From Mycobacteroides salmoniphilum (GTDB lineage Bacteria; Actinomycetota; Actinomycetes; Mycobacteriales; Mycobacteriaceae): a DNA stretch of 64,000 bases. The position numbers and the translations under genes were made by a program. Within the stretch, counting starts at the first letter, position 1. The number at the start of each line of letters is the position of its first letter. Under the pieces are notes generated by a model, which worked only from the letters and a program-made list of their open reading frames with translations, was not told where the DNA came from and did not search any database. Where the stretch lies: the NCBI RefSeq assembly GCF_004924335.1, contig NZ_CP024633.1, positions 3,534,001-3,598,000 of the forward strand, given 5' to 3'. Of the stretch, positions 19,106 to 28,946 are shown piece after piece.

Positions 19106-19396
19106 ATGCCGCAGCCACAGCAATTGCCTGGGCCCAACGCAGATATTTGGGATTGGCAGATGAAAGGCCTTTGCCGAGGGGTCGATTCGTCCGTGTTCTT
19201 CCATCCCGACGGTGAACGCGGCCGTGCCCGCGCACAACGCGAGATGAAGGCCAAGGAGATGTGCCGGGCATGCCCGGTGCTGGTGCAGTGCCGCGCACAC
19301 GCGCTGGCAGTCGCCGAACCGTATGGAATTTGGGGTGGACTCTCCGAGTCCGAGCGCGAACTGATTCTGCGCCGCGGGATACGCCGCAGCGCCTAA
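19106..19396 (+). CDS. whiB3: Iron-sulfur redox regulator WhiB3
   Basis: The 96-residue Wbl protein carries the four iron-sulfur cysteines C23, C53, C56 and C62 (CxxC in MCRACP). It also has the family G[VI]WGG turn as YGIWGGLSESER and a basic C-terminus (LRRGIRRSA). ATG 19106, preceded by GAGAGGG, gives the standard N-terminus MPQPQQLPGPNADIW. It is the Rv3416 counterpart. WhiB3 binds a 4Fe-4S cluster and the primary sigma factor to link redox state to lipid metabolism and virulence in M. tuberculosis. Confidence 0.95.
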   Translation: MPQPQQLPGPNADIWDWQMKGLCRGVDSSVFFHPDGERGRARAQREMKAKEMCRACPVLVQCRAHALAVAEPYGIWGGLSESERELILRRGIRRSA

Positions 19397-19410
19397 CACG
19401 TGCAGCATGC

Positions 19411-19452
19411 GTTGGGCCCCCGCAACCATCCATCGGGTTGCGGGGGCCCAAC
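19411..19452 (+). terminator. Strong hairpin after whiB3
   Basis: A perfect 16-bp inverted repeat (GTTGGGCCCCCGCAAC and its complement) with a 10-nt loop starts 14 nt after the whiB3 stop. Only a short GTTT follows the stem, so it is a non-canonical mycobacterial terminator. It may also serve the convergent lipoprotein gene. Confidence 0.85.
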
Positions 19453-19468
19453 GTTTGCGGAGACCGAT

Positions 19469-19810
19469 CTAGGTGACCGAGCCCGCCGGCCGGTCGTCGA
19501 CCTTCCAGTTGAAGGAGATCTGCGATCCCTGAACGTCGGTTGCCGTCACGGTGACACCGATCGCCTTCCCCTCGCCATCGACGACCTCGCACCGTTGCGT
19601 GGCGCCCTTCTCCCCCTTCAACGGCCCGTCGCACGTGGCGCTGCTGAGCGTGACCCCGGTCCTGTCCCTGATTCCGTCCTTGAGCCCCTGCTCCAGCTTC
19701 GCCTTGACGAGCTCAGGGGACGATGATCCCAAGCTGAAGTTCGCCTCGCAGCCCGAGAGCAGTAGCCCGGCCAGGACAAGCGCCGTCAGTCGCGACAGGT
19801 GAGTGGCCAT
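19469..19810 (-). CDS. DUF4333-type lipoprotein
   Basis: This 113-residue secreted lipoprotein starts at ATG 19810; the open frame extends 7 codons further to GTG 19831. Its signal peptide ends in the lipobox LLSGC, so the mature N-terminus would be lipidated at C20. The mature part has a pair of cysteines (TCDGPL, RCEVVDGEG) and two-strand segments (GVTVTATDVQ, ISFNWKVD) typical of the DUF4333 fold found in many mycobacterial lipoproteins. It is convergent with whiB3 and lies downstream of the groEL1 terminator. Function unknown. Confidence 0.8.
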   Translation of the reverse strand: MATHLSRLTALVLAGLLLSGCEANFSLGSSSPELVKAKLEQGLKDGIRDRTGVTLSSATCDGPLKGEKGATQRCEVVDGEGKAIGVTVTATDVQGSQISFNWKVDDRPAGSVT

Positions 19811-19843
19811 CTGTCCAGTAAACCTCCGCACAGCACAGACGAA

Positions 19844-19874
19844 AACACCCCCGGCTTCATGGGCCGGGGGTGTT
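19844..19874 (-). terminator. Terminator of groES-groEL1
   Basis: 12-bp perfect arms (AACACCCCCGGC / GCCGGGGGTGTT) with a 7-nt loop lie 15 nt beyond the groEL1 stop, followed on the minus strand by TTTTC. Confidence 0.8.
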
Positions 19875-19888
19875 TCTCGTAGCGCTAT

Positions 19889-21517
<1,629 letters not shown>

Positions 21518-21563
21518 CTATTCGGCTGATTCAGTACCGGACAGGAATGTGTGAAAACGCGTG

Positions 21564-21606
21564 CCGCCCCGGAAATCGCCTGCGATGCAGGCCGATTCCG
21601 GGGCGG
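21564..21606 (-). terminator. Hairpin between groES and groEL1
   Basis: Arms CCGCCCCGGAA / TTCCGGGGCGG (11 bp, with a further imperfect inner stem) lie in the 108-nt groES-groEL1 gap and start 10 nt after the groES stop. There is no T-run, so it may be a partial terminator or an mRNA processing/stability element that sets the GroES to GroEL1 ratio. Confidence 0.55.
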
Positions 21607-21616
21607 TCACACGGTG

Positions 21617-21916
21617 TTACTTGCTAACGACAGCCAGCACGTCGCGAGCCGACAGGATCAGGTACTCCTCGCCGTTGTACTTGATCTCGGTGCCGCCGTA
21701 CTTGCTGTAGATGACGACGTCGCCTTCGGACACGTCCAGGGGGATCCGCTTGTCGCCATCCTCATCCCAGCGGCCGGGGCCAACTGCGACGACGGTGCCT
21801 TCTTGCGGCTTCTCCTTGGCGGTGTCCGGGATGACCAGACCGGAAGCAGTCGTGGTCTCGGCCTCATTGGCCTGAACGAGGATCTTGTCCTCGAGTGGCT
21901 TGATGTTCACGGCCAC
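21617..21916 (-). CDS. groES: 10-kDa co-chaperonin GroES
   Basis: The co-chaperonin has 99 residues. GTG 21916 gives the family N-terminus [15 protein letters not shown], preceded by AGGGAAAGGG; the open frame upstream to 21979 is not family-like. The mobile loop is [20 protein letters not shown] and the protein ends in the conserved [10 protein letters not shown]. It forms the lid of the GroEL chamber. Transcription is from a promoter overlapped by a CIRCE element, so HrcA repression is expected. Confidence 0.96.
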   Translation of the reverse strand: MAVNIKPLEDKILVQANEAETTTASGLVIPDTAKEKPQEGTVVAVGPGRWDEDGDKRIPLDVSEGDVVIYSKYGGTEIKYNGEEYLILSARDVLAVVSK

Positions 21917-22052
21917 AGTGATCCCTTTCCCTCTCAGGGTGGCTCGGTGGGCCTGATGCCCATGAGCCTGGATTGTCAACAGATGTTTCGGCGGCCGGAT
22001 GAGTGTCGCGCCGTCGTCGCGGGAGCCGACACGACGTCCAACCGATCGCCAT

Positions 22053-22079
22053 CTAGCACTCTATACATGAGAGTGCTAG
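22053..22079 (-). promoter_or_regulatory. CIRCE element (HrcA operator) of groES-groEL1
   Basis: CTAGCACTC-N9-GAGTGCTAG is a perfect 9-bp inverted repeat with the CIRCE spacing, differing from the consensus TTAGCACTC only at the outermost pair. On the minus strand it overlaps TATAGA, a likely -10 box, with TTGAGC about 15 nt upstream. It lies about 140 nt before the groES start. Confidence 0.93.
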
Positions 22080-22099
22080 CGCTCAAGGCTGGGTTCTTG

Positions 22100-22555
22100 T
22101 TACCCGCTCAGAGTCCCGGGATCGATGAGCAGATGCGCCGACACATCGCCGACCATCTCGACATCCACCCGGCGCGAGCTGAAGTACCAACCCCACTCGT
22201 CCCGGGCGAACGTGTCCCGGTATCGGCCCACGACGATCGGCTGCAGCGGCAGCTGCTCGGTGGCCTGCACCACGCAAAACGTCGACCGAGCCGAGGCTGC
22301 GCCGTCGCCGGTGACCTCGACGATCGGGTTGAGCACCAGATGCCTGGTGCGTGGCGTGCCGCCGGTCTCGCGGTAGCGGCGGGTGGTGGTGAAGAAGAGT
22401 TTGGTGATGGCCGAGGCGCCGGAGACGCTCCCCTGCTGCCCACCGAAGGAGCCGCGGCCAAGGAGCTCGCCGACCCCGTCGAAATCCCCTGCGTCCATCA
22501 GCTCGGCGTACAGGTACAGCAGATCCGTGACGGCAAGCCGGTCGGCCACGCTCAT
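22100..22555 (-). CDS. SnoaL/NTF2-like protein
   Basis: This 151-residue protein starts at ATG 22555, which overlaps the tsaD stop by one base (TGATG), so it is translated by coupling from the tsaD mRNA. The sequence has the helix-rich start (ADRLAVTDLLYLYAELMDAGDFDGVGELLG) and curved beta-sheet pattern (RHLVLNPIVEVTGDGAASARSTFCVVQ, GRYRDTFARDEWGWYFSSRRV) of SnoaL-like NTF2 folds. Members are isomerases, hydratases or ligand-binding proteins. I know of no such gene at this place in M. tuberculosis. Function unknown. Confidence 0.75.
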   Translation of the reverse strand: MSVADRLAVTDLLYLYAELMDAGDFDGVGELLGRGSFGGQQGSVSGASAITKLFFTTTRRYRETGGTPRTRHLVLNPIVEVTGDGAASARSTFCVVQATEQLPLQPIVVGRYRDTFARDEWGWYFSSRRVDVEMVGDVSAHLLIDPGTLSG

Positions 22556-23589
22556 CACCGCACCTGACCCTTCACGACCGGCAGCCCCGGATCCGTGGCG
22601 GCCTGCAGCGAGGACGGCTGCGCCCCCGCGGCCACCAGGTGCGCTGCGAAGGAGGCGATCATGGCGCCGTTGTCGGTGCACAACCGCAGCGGCGGCACGC
22701 GAAGCGTCAGGCCTGCCTCGGCGCACCGCTGCTCAGCGAGTTCACGCACCCGCGAGTTGGCGGCCACACCACCGGCGATCAACAGCGTCGACACTCCCAG
22801 ATCCGTCGCCGCACGCACCGCCTTCATGGTCAGTACATCGGCCACCGCCTCCTGAAATCCCGCAGCCACAGCCGCCGGCGAGAAATCGGGTGCTTCACGG
22901 TGTTTTTCGACGTAGCGTGCGACGGCCGTCTTGAGCCCCGAGAAGCTGAAGCTATGCCTGTCGTCGCGCGGCCCCGTCATCCCGCGCGGAAACGGAACCG
23001 CGGACGAATTGCCTTGCTGTGCAAGCTCATCAAGTGCCTTGCCGCCCGGGTACCCCAGACCGAGTAGCCGGGCCACCTTGTCGTAGGCCTCACCGGCAGC
23101 ATCGTCGACCGTGGCACCGAGCTCCTCGATGGGCTCGGCAAGCGACCGCACGTGCAACAGGCTGGTGTGTCCACCCGAGACCAACAGCGCCACGCATTCG
23201 GGTAGCGGCCCGTTCTCGTAGACGTCGGCGGCGATGTGCCCGCCCAGATGATTGACGCCGTAGAAGGGGATCCCCCAGGCCAACGCCAGGCCCTTGGCCG
23301 CCGAGACCCCGACAAGCAGCGCCCCCGCCAATCCGGGCCCGATGGTCGCGGCGATCACGTCAGGCTTCTGCACCCCCGCGATGTCCAGCGCACGCCGGGC
23401 GGTGACACCGAGCGCCTCCAGATGTGCGCGGGACGCGATCTCGGGTACCACTCCGCCGAAACGTGCGTGCTCGTCGACACTGGAGGCCACCTCGTCGGCC
23501 AACAGCACCACCGACCCGTCCGGGGTCAGCTCGGCGATACCCACTCCGGTTTCATCGCAGGAGCTTTCAATGGCGAGGATGACTGTCAT
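22555..23589 (-). CDS. tsaD: tRNA N6-adenosine threonylcarbamoyltransferase TsaD
   Basis: This 344-residue protein is the Kae1/Qri7 family subunit that transfers threonylcarbamoyl onto A37 of ANN-decoding tRNAs. It shows the ASKHA start [16 protein letters not shown], the metal-binding histidines in VNHLGGH, the LVSGGHT phosphate loop and the late [11 protein letters not shown]. Length equals Rv3419c. It acts with TsaB and TsaE, encoded just upstream in the same operon, and TsaC/Sua5 elsewhere. Confidence 0.96.
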   Translation of the reverse strand: MTVILAIESSCDETGVGIAELTPDGSVVLLADEVASSVDEHARFGGVVPEIASRAHLEALGVTARRALDIAGVQKPDVIAATIGPGLAGALLVGVSAAKGLALAWGIPFYGVNHLGGHIAADVYENGPLPECVALLVSGGHTSLLHVRSLAEPIEELGATVDDAAGEAYDKVARLLGLGYPGGKALDELAQQGNSSAVPFPRGMTGPRDDRHSFSFSGLKTAVARYVEKHREAPDFSPAAVAAGFQEAVADVLTMKAVRAATDLGVSTLLIAGGVAANSRVRELAEQRCAEAGLTLRVPPLRLCTDNGAMIASFAAHLVAAGAQPSSLQAATDPGLPVVKGQVR

Positions 23590-23601
23590 GGCCGCATCAG
23601 C

Positions 23602-24069
23602 CTATTTCACGGCGCCGTGCGCAGGGCGTTTCATGGTGAAGGCATCGGCCCCACTGCCCGGGTAGTACCGCTTGCGCACGCCGACCGTCTCGAATCCGGT
23701 GCCCTGATACAGCGCGATCGCCGCCTCGTTGTCGGTGCGCACCTCCAGGAACACCGGCCCCGGGTCCCGATCCGCATACGCGAGCAACGCATCCAGCAAG
23801 CGCTGTCCGATCCCCTGCTTCTGATAGGCGGGATCCACACCGATGGTGTGGATCTCGTACTCCGGTTCCTGATTCCCCAACCGCGAGATGCCGCCGTATC
23901 CCACCACCGTGTACCCGTCCCTGGCCGCCAGGTAATAGATGTGGGTAGAGGCGAGTTCGGCACGGAATGCCGACTCCGGCCACGGGTCATCGCCGGCGAA
24001 CAGAACCGACTCGAGTTCGGCGCACCGACCAGCGTCGCGCCGGCGAAGCGGCTTGAGCACGATCGTCAT
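23602..24069 (-). CDS. rimI: GNAT N-acetyltransferase RimI
   Basis: The 155-residue GNAT enzyme carries the acetyl-CoA pyrophosphate-binding motif QKQGIGQRLL and the C-terminal ALYQGTGFETVGVRKRYY. RimI acetylates the N-terminus of ribosomal protein S18 in E. coli; the mycobacterial enzyme has broader N-terminal specificity. Its ATG overlaps the tsaB stop (ATGA), and tsaD follows after 12 nt. This arrangement matches Rv3420c. Confidence 0.9.
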   Translation of the reverse strand: MTIVLKPLRRRDAGRCAELESVLFAGDDPWPESAFRAELASTHIYYLAARDGYTVVGYGGISRLGNQEPEYEIHTIGVDPAYQKQGIGQRLLDALLAYADRDPGPVFLEVRTDNEAAIALYQGTGFETVGVRKRYYPGSGADAFTMKRPAHGAVK

Positions 24070-24689
24070 CGACGCGGTTCTTTGGCATCGGGGCGCCGCA
24101 GATACAGCGGAGTCAGGGCACCCGGGGGCTGGCTCCAGTCCACCGCCTGCACCAGCCGGGATGGCGACGGGTACTGGCGGTCGAGCACCGGGAGGTCGAA
24201 AAGCGCTGTGTGGTCCGGCGATCCGGCCACCCAGGTGAATCCCTCTAACGACACGTCTGTGGGCGCGTCGACGGCTGGGCCGCTGATGCGTGTGCCGTCC
24301 CGATAACCGGCCCAGTACACCTCACGCCGGCGCGCGTCGGTGACGACGAGAACGCTGCCGGTGGTCCCGTAACCGATGGCGTCGAGCGTGCACACCGGGT
24401 ACACCGGAATATCCAGCGCCAGGCCCATGGCCGATGCGGTCGCCATGCCTACGCGCAGTCCCGTGAACGGACCCGGGCCGCAACCCACCACGATCGCGTC
24501 GAGCTCGCCGACCGGTACGCCGGCGTCCGCGCAGGCAGCTCCGATGTTAGGAGTGAGGGCCTCGGCATGCCCCTTGGCGCCCATGGTGATTCGTTCAGAA
24601 AGGGTCTGCGCCGATCCATCTGGGGCGCGCCTGACAAGCCCCGCCGTGATGGCAGGGGTGGCCGTATCCACGGCGAGTATCACGCTCAT
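24066..24689 (-). CDS. tsaB: tRNA threonylcarbamoyladenosine biosynthesis protein TsaB
   Basis: The 207-residue ASKHA protein starts at ATG 24689, which overlaps the tsaE stop (ATGA); the frame is open five codons further upstream. It has the family start SVILAVDTATPAITAGLV and GCGPGPFTGLRVGMATASAMGL, but lacks the metal-binding histidines found in TsaD. It scaffolds TsaD in the t6A-modification complex. Counterpart of Rv3421c. Confidence 0.93.
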   Translation of the reverse strand: MSVILAVDTATPAITAGLVRRAPDGSAQTLSERITMGAKGHAEALTPNIGAACADAGVPVGELDAIVVGCGPGPFTGLRVGMATASAMGLALDIPVYPVCTLDAIGYGTTGSVLVVTDARRREVYWAGYRDGTRISGPAVDAPTDVSLEGFTWVAGSPDHTALFDLPVLDRQYPSPSRLVQAVDWSQPPGALTPLYLRRPDAKEPRR

Positions 24690-25153
24690 GACTCGCGGCT
24701 CCAATGCCAGGTTGCGGTGCGCTCATCGGAGTCGGCTGCACGTTCCAGCCGGATGTCCAGATGGTGTTCCGAGAGCCGTTCGGCAAGCCCCTCTCCCCAT
24801 TCGACGACGACCACCGAATCGTCCAGGTCGGTATCGAGGTCCAATGAGTCGAGTTCGCCAATCAGGTCGGCACTTTGATGTTCCAGCAATCGGTAGACGT
24901 CCACGTGCACCAGCGCCGGGGCCCCGGGGCGGCGCGCCTCATGAACCCGCGCGAGCACGTACGACGGCGAGGTCACCGGGCCGTCGACATCCATGCCCTG
25001 CGCAATCCCCTTGGTCAATGCCGTCTTTCCGGCCCCGAGGGGCCCGCTGAGAACCACGACATCGCCCGCGGCCAGGTCGCGTCCGATCCGCGCTCCGAAG
25101 TCCAGCGTGTCCTGCGGCGTCGGCAAGGCGACGCTTCCCGACTCATCGATCAC
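24686..25153 (-). CDS. tsaE: tRNA threonylcarbamoyladenosine biosynthesis ATPase TsaE
   Basis: The 155-residue P-loop ATPase carries Walker A GPLGAGKTALTKGIA at about residues 38-52, a SPSYVLARVHEA segment, HVDVYRL and VVVEWGEGL. It drives turnover of the TsaD-TsaB complex. GTG 25153 overlaps the upstream hydrolase stop by 4 nt (GTGA). Counterpart of Rv3422c. Confidence 0.93.
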   Translation of the reverse strand: MIDESGSVALPTPQDTLDFGARIGRDLAAGDVVVLSGPLGAGKTALTKGIAQGMDVDGPVTSPSYVLARVHEARRPGAPALVHVDVYRLLEHQSADLIGELDSLDLDTDLDDSVVVVEWGEGLAERLSEHHLDIRLERAADSDERTATWHWSRES

Positions 25154-26241
25154 AGCCCGGTCCGATCGCGCAGGCGCTGTTTGATGGCGGCGAAAAGTGT
25201 TGGGGTTGAACGCCTGACTAGCCGATCGATGCCGTCGTTGACGATTCCCGGATGCTCCAGTTGCACCAGATGTCCCGATTCGCGCACCAGGATCAGCTCA
25301 CTGAGCCCACTCGTTCCCCATTGCGCTGCCATGGACTCCGATTGGACTTGCGGAGTCAGCATGTCCGTATCACCACACACCACCAGACTGGGCAGCGGCG
25401 CGATCGTCGGCAGTGCCGCGGTCTCATCGTGTTCCTCCAATGCCCGCAGGAAATCCACGATGGTCGTGACGGGTGTCTGATGGATCATCCGCTCGCTGAA
25501 CTTCACCAGCGTGGGGCTCACCCGCTGGCCACCGTACGAGGCGGCCTGCAGCACCGGACCCACGAGTGACTTGACCGCGCCGCGGCCGTGGTGGGCAGGA
25601 CGCGGCGCGTAATGCACGGCCGTCCGCAGAACGCGCAGCGCCGGATTGCGCAACCCCTCGCCAATCGCCGTGTGCGAAAGACCTTCGGCCGCACTGGCGA
25701 TCAACCCGACTCCGACAATCCTGCGGCCATACTGCTCGGGATGGCGGCCTGCGTGCGCGAGGATGGTCATACCGCCCATCGAATGCCCCACCAGAACCGC
25801 ATTGCCCCGGGGCACCAACACCCGTAGCACCGATTCGAGGTCATCGCCGAGCTGTCTGATGGTGCACGACTTCGGGGCAGGAAGACCCGAGCGCCCGTGT
25901 CCGCGTTGGTCATAGAAGACCATCCGAACCTGGTCGCCCCAGCGGCCAGCAAGCTCGCGGCGCTGGAAATGAAAGGACGCCATCTGCAGACAGAATCCGT
26001 GTACGAACACGACCGTCAGCGGCGCATTCGAGGGACCCACCTCGCGAACCGCGAGCGGCACACCGTCATCGGTCATCACAATGCTGCCGCGATCGGTCTC
26101 CAGCAGGTCGAAGTCCTCATCGCGGTAAGGATCGTCGAACCTGCGTCTACCGATCGAGCGCGCGGTGCCGACACCGGCCACCGTGACCACGGCACCAAGC
26201 CCTGCCACGCCGGCCAGCCAGGCGTTCGACTTACTGCTCAA
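25150..26241 (-). CDS. Alpha/beta hydrolase with N-terminal membrane anchor
   Basis: TTG 26241 gives 363 residues and overlaps the end of alr by 11 nt; the frame runs upstream but lacks homologous features. An N-terminal hydrophobic helix ([19 protein letters not shown], about 7-25) anchors or exports the protein. The hydrolase fold follows, with the oxyanion segment FVHGFCLQ, nucleophile GHSMGG and the catalytic histidine in [12 protein letters not shown]. The lid inserts residues about 190-270. It sits between alr and tsaE in a tightly overlapping operon. Substrate unknown; it may act on a lipid or ester at the membrane. Confidence 0.75.
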   Translation of the reverse strand: MSSKSNAWLAGVAGLGAVVTVAGVGTARSIGRRRFDDPYRDEDFDLLETDRGSIVMTDDGVPLAVREVGPSNAPLTVVFVHGFCLQMASFHFQRRELAGRWGDQVRMVFYDQRGHGRSGLPAPKSCTIRQLGDDLESVLRVLVPRGNAVLVGHSMGGMTILAHAGRHPEQYGRRIVGVGLIASAAEGLSHTAIGEGLRNPALRVLRTAVHYAPRPAHHGRGAVKSLVGPVLQAASYGGQRVSPTLVKFSERMIHQTPVTTIVDFLRALEEHDETAALPTIAPLPSLVVCGDTDMLTPQVQSESMAAQWGTSGLSELILVRESGHLVQLEHPGIVNDGIDRLVRRSTPTLFAAIKQRLRDRTGL

Positions 26242-27445
26242 CGGACCTGGAATCCCGGTACGTCCGCACGACCCTGCCCCGGGGGCAGGTGACCACTTCG
26301 TAGGCGATGGTGTCGAGCAGCTCTGCCCAGTCCTGCGCGGTCGGTTCTCCGTCCACGCCCGGCCCGAAAAGCGTCGCGACATCGCCCGACTTCACCCCGG
26401 CCTCGTTGTCGCCCAGATCGACCACGAACTGGTCCATGCAGACCCGTCCGATGTTGGGGTAGCGGCGCCCACCGATCGCCACCTCGAAGCGGTTGCCCAG
26501 TCCGCGGATCACACCGTCGGCGTAACCGATGCCCACGAGCGCCGCGTTGGTGTCGTGCGAGGCCGTCCACACGTGCCCGTAGGACACCCCCTCACCGGCC
26601 CGCACCGGCTTCACCGAGGACACCGCACAGGTCAGGGACATCGCCGGAATCAGACCAAAGGATCGATCTCCCGGACCGGACGTCGCCGACTCAGCGGCTC
26701 CGGGCATCGGACTGATGCCGTACAGCGCGATACCCGTACGCACCATGTCATAGCGGGCATCGGGTCGGGTCAACGTGGCCGCCGAATTCGACAGGTGCGC
26801 CACCTCGTAACGTAATCCCAGGCCACGCGCCAATTCGAGTGCCTCGTTGAACCGGCCGATCTGCATATCGATGGTGGGATTACCGGGCTGATCGGCATAT
26901 GCGAAATGAGACATGATGCCGCGCAACCGGATTGACTGTTCGGCCTGCGCCTTCGCCACGGCCTCGAAGAGGTCACGGGTGTACTCGGCCGGTACTCCAT
27001 TGCGATTGAGCCCCGTGTCCACCTTGACGGTCGTGATCGCCTGACACCCGGTCGATCGCGCCGCCTCGAGCAGCTCACCGAGCTGATCGAGTGAGGACAC
27101 GGCGACCTCGACATCGGCCATCAGCGCGGCGGCGTAGTCGGCGCCCGGCGCGTGCAGCCAGGCGAGCAACGGCGCGCCGATCCCGCCCGCGCGAACCCGC
27201 AGCGCCTCGCTGATGGTGGCGACACCCAGCTCGTCGGCTCCCGCGGCGAGCGCGGCACGTGCCACCTGCACAGCTCCGTGCCCATACCCATCGGCCTTGA
27301 CGACCACCATGAGCCGTGCCGGACCGGCGTACTCGCGCAGCAACCCAACGTTATGCGCGATGGCGCCGAGGTCGATGACGGCCTGAGCCGTGGTCTCTCC
27401 CCTGTTCGGCGGGAGACCGGCTGCTGTCTGCGGAATTTTCGTCAC
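26231..27445 (-). CDS. alr: Alanine racemase
   Basis: The 404-residue PLP enzyme makes D-alanine for peptidoglycan and is a target of D-cycloserine. The PLP lysine is K50 in [11 protein letters not shown], and the second catalytic tyrosine lies in GVSYGHVW of the C-terminal beta-domain. The late [11 protein letters not shown] motif is family-typical. Similar length to Rv3423c (408). It is the first gene of a chain of overlapping genes extending through tsaE-tsaB-rimI-tsaD, suggesting coordinated expression of wall and tRNA modification functions. Confidence 0.95.
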   Translation of the reverse strand: MTKIPQTAAGLPPNRGETTAQAVIDLGAIAHNVGLLREYAGPARLMVVVKADGYGHGAVQVARAALAAGADELGVATISEALRVRAGGIGAPLLAWLHAPGADYAAALMADVEVAVSSLDQLGELLEAARSTGCQAITTVKVDTGLNRNGVPAEYTRDLFEAVAKAQAEQSIRLRGIMSHFAYADQPGNPTIDMQIGRFNEALELARGLGLRYEVAHLSNSAATLTRPDARYDMVRTGIALYGISPMPGAAESATSGPGDRSFGLIPAMSLTCAVSSVKPVRAGEGVSYGHVWTASHDTNAALVGIGYADGVIRGLGNRFEVAIGGRRYPNIGRVCMDQFVVDLGDNEAGVKSGDVATLFGPGVDGEPTAQDWAELLDTIAYEVVTCPRGRVVRTYRDSRSVEQ

Positions 27446-27505
27446 CGCCCGTATTGTCCCATCACCCCGCCAAATCCCCGAGTCGCTCCGCTTCTGCCCG
27501 CCGCA

Positions 27506-28936
27506 TCAGTGGGCGAACGGCTGCACCGCATCGAAGTGCCCGTTCGGTTTCAGCTCGTCAAGCCCCTTCAGCACGGTGACGAGGTCATCGCGCAGCGCCC
27601 GGGCAAGATCACCCGAGAATCCCTCGCGCACCACCACCCGCAGCACCGCGATATCGGTGACATCCTCGGGCATGGTGTAGGCCGGTACCTGCCAGCCGAA
27701 GGCCCGCAGCGAATGCGAGATATCGAACTCGGTGTATGGGCGTTTGCCCGTCAGCCGGAACGACACCACCGGGATTGCCGAGCCATCGGTGATCACCTCG
27801 AAGTGCTCGCTCTTGCGCAGCTCATCACCGAGCCAGCGGGCGGTCCCGGACAAGGAGCGCATCACCTGTGCGTATCCGGCCCGGCCCAGTCGCAGGAAGT
27901 TGTAGTACTGCCCCACCACCTGATTGCCCGGCCGGGAGAAGTTCAGGGTGAAGGTCGGCATGTCACCGCCGAGGTAATTGACCCGAAACACCAGCTCTTC
28001 AGGCAGGTGTTCCTTGCTGCGCCACACCACGAAACCGATTCCGGGATAGGTCAGGCCGTACTTGTGCCCGCTGACGTTGATCGACACCACCCGCGGCAGC
28101 CGGAAGTCCCAGTGCACTTCGGGGTGCAGGAACGGCACCACGAAACCGCCGCTGGCGGCATCGACGTGCACCGGCACATCGGGCTTGCCGGGCGTGGCAG
28201 CCAATGTGTCCAGCGCCGCACAAATTTCGGCGATGGGCTCCAGCTCGCCGGTAAAGGTGGTGCCGAGAATGCCCACCACGCCGATGGTGTCGTCGTCCAC
28301 CGCACCAAGTACCTGCTCGGGGGTAATGACATACCGGTCCTTCGCCATCGGCAGGTATCGCGGCTCGACATCGAAGTACCGGCAGAACTTCTCCCACACC
28401 ACCTGCACGTTGGAACCCATCACCAGGTTCGGCGTGCGCCCCTTCCAGCCAGAGCCGTCGGCGCCGCCCACCTTGGCGCGCCAGCGCCACTTGAGCGCCA
28501 GCCCGGCCAGCATCACCGCCTCACTCGATCCGATCGTCGACACCCCGGTCGCCGACGACGGATCCTCGGCCGACAGGTCCTCGGCGTGGAACAGATCGGC
28601 CACCATGGCCACACATCGCGACTCGATCGCGGCGGTCGCCGGATACTCGTCCTTGTCGATCATGTTCTTGTCGAATGTCTCGGCCATCAGCTTCTCGGCC
28701 TCGGGATCCATCCACGTCGTCACAAAGGTGGCCAGATTCAGCCGGGAACTGCCATCGAGCATCAGCTCGTCGTGAATGAACCGGTACGCGGCCTGCGGGT
28801 CCATCGGCTCGTCGGGGAGGCGCAGCGCCGGGATGGGCGCCATCGACAGCCGGCCGGTGTAGGCGGGGCTAAAGGACGAGGCGTTGATCTTGCCGGCGTG
28901 GGCCGAGAGACTGAACTGATCGCGGGGATTCGACAT
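27506..28936 (-). CDS. gadB: Glutamate decarboxylase
   Basis: This 476-residue PLP enzyme converts glutamate to GABA with proton consumption, supporting acid resistance and GABA-shunt metabolism. The PLP lysine is K292 in VSINVSGHKYGL, with VHVDAASGGFVVPF carrying the PLP-stacking aspartate. It also has the substrate segments MIDKDEYPATAAIE and IGSSEAVMLAG. Counterpart of Rv3432c (460 aa). The end of nnr lies 10 nt upstream on the same strand. Confidence 0.93.
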   Translation of the reverse strand: MSNPRDQFSLSAHAGKINASSFSPAYTGRLSMAPIPALRLPDEPMDPQAAYRFIHDELMLDGSSRLNLATFVTTWMDPEAEKLMAETFDKNMIDKDEYPATAAIESRCVAMVADLFHAEDLSAEDPSSATGVSTIGSSEAVMLAGLALKWRWRAKVGGADGSGWKGRTPNLVMGSNVQVVWEKFCRYFDVEPRYLPMAKDRYVITPEQVLGAVDDDTIGVVGILGTTFTGELEPIAEICAALDTLAATPGKPDVPVHVDAASGGFVVPFLHPEVHWDFRLPRVVSINVSGHKYGLTYPGIGFVVWRSKEHLPEELVFRVNYLGGDMPTFTLNFSRPGNQVVGQYYNFLRLGRAGYAQVMRSLSGTARWLGDELRKSEHFEVITDGSAIPVVSFRLTGKRPYTEFDISHSLRAFGWQVPAYTMPEDVTDIAVLRVVVREGFSGDLARALRDDLVTVLKGLDELKPNGHFDAVQPFAH

Positions 28937-28946
28937 AAGCCGATTC

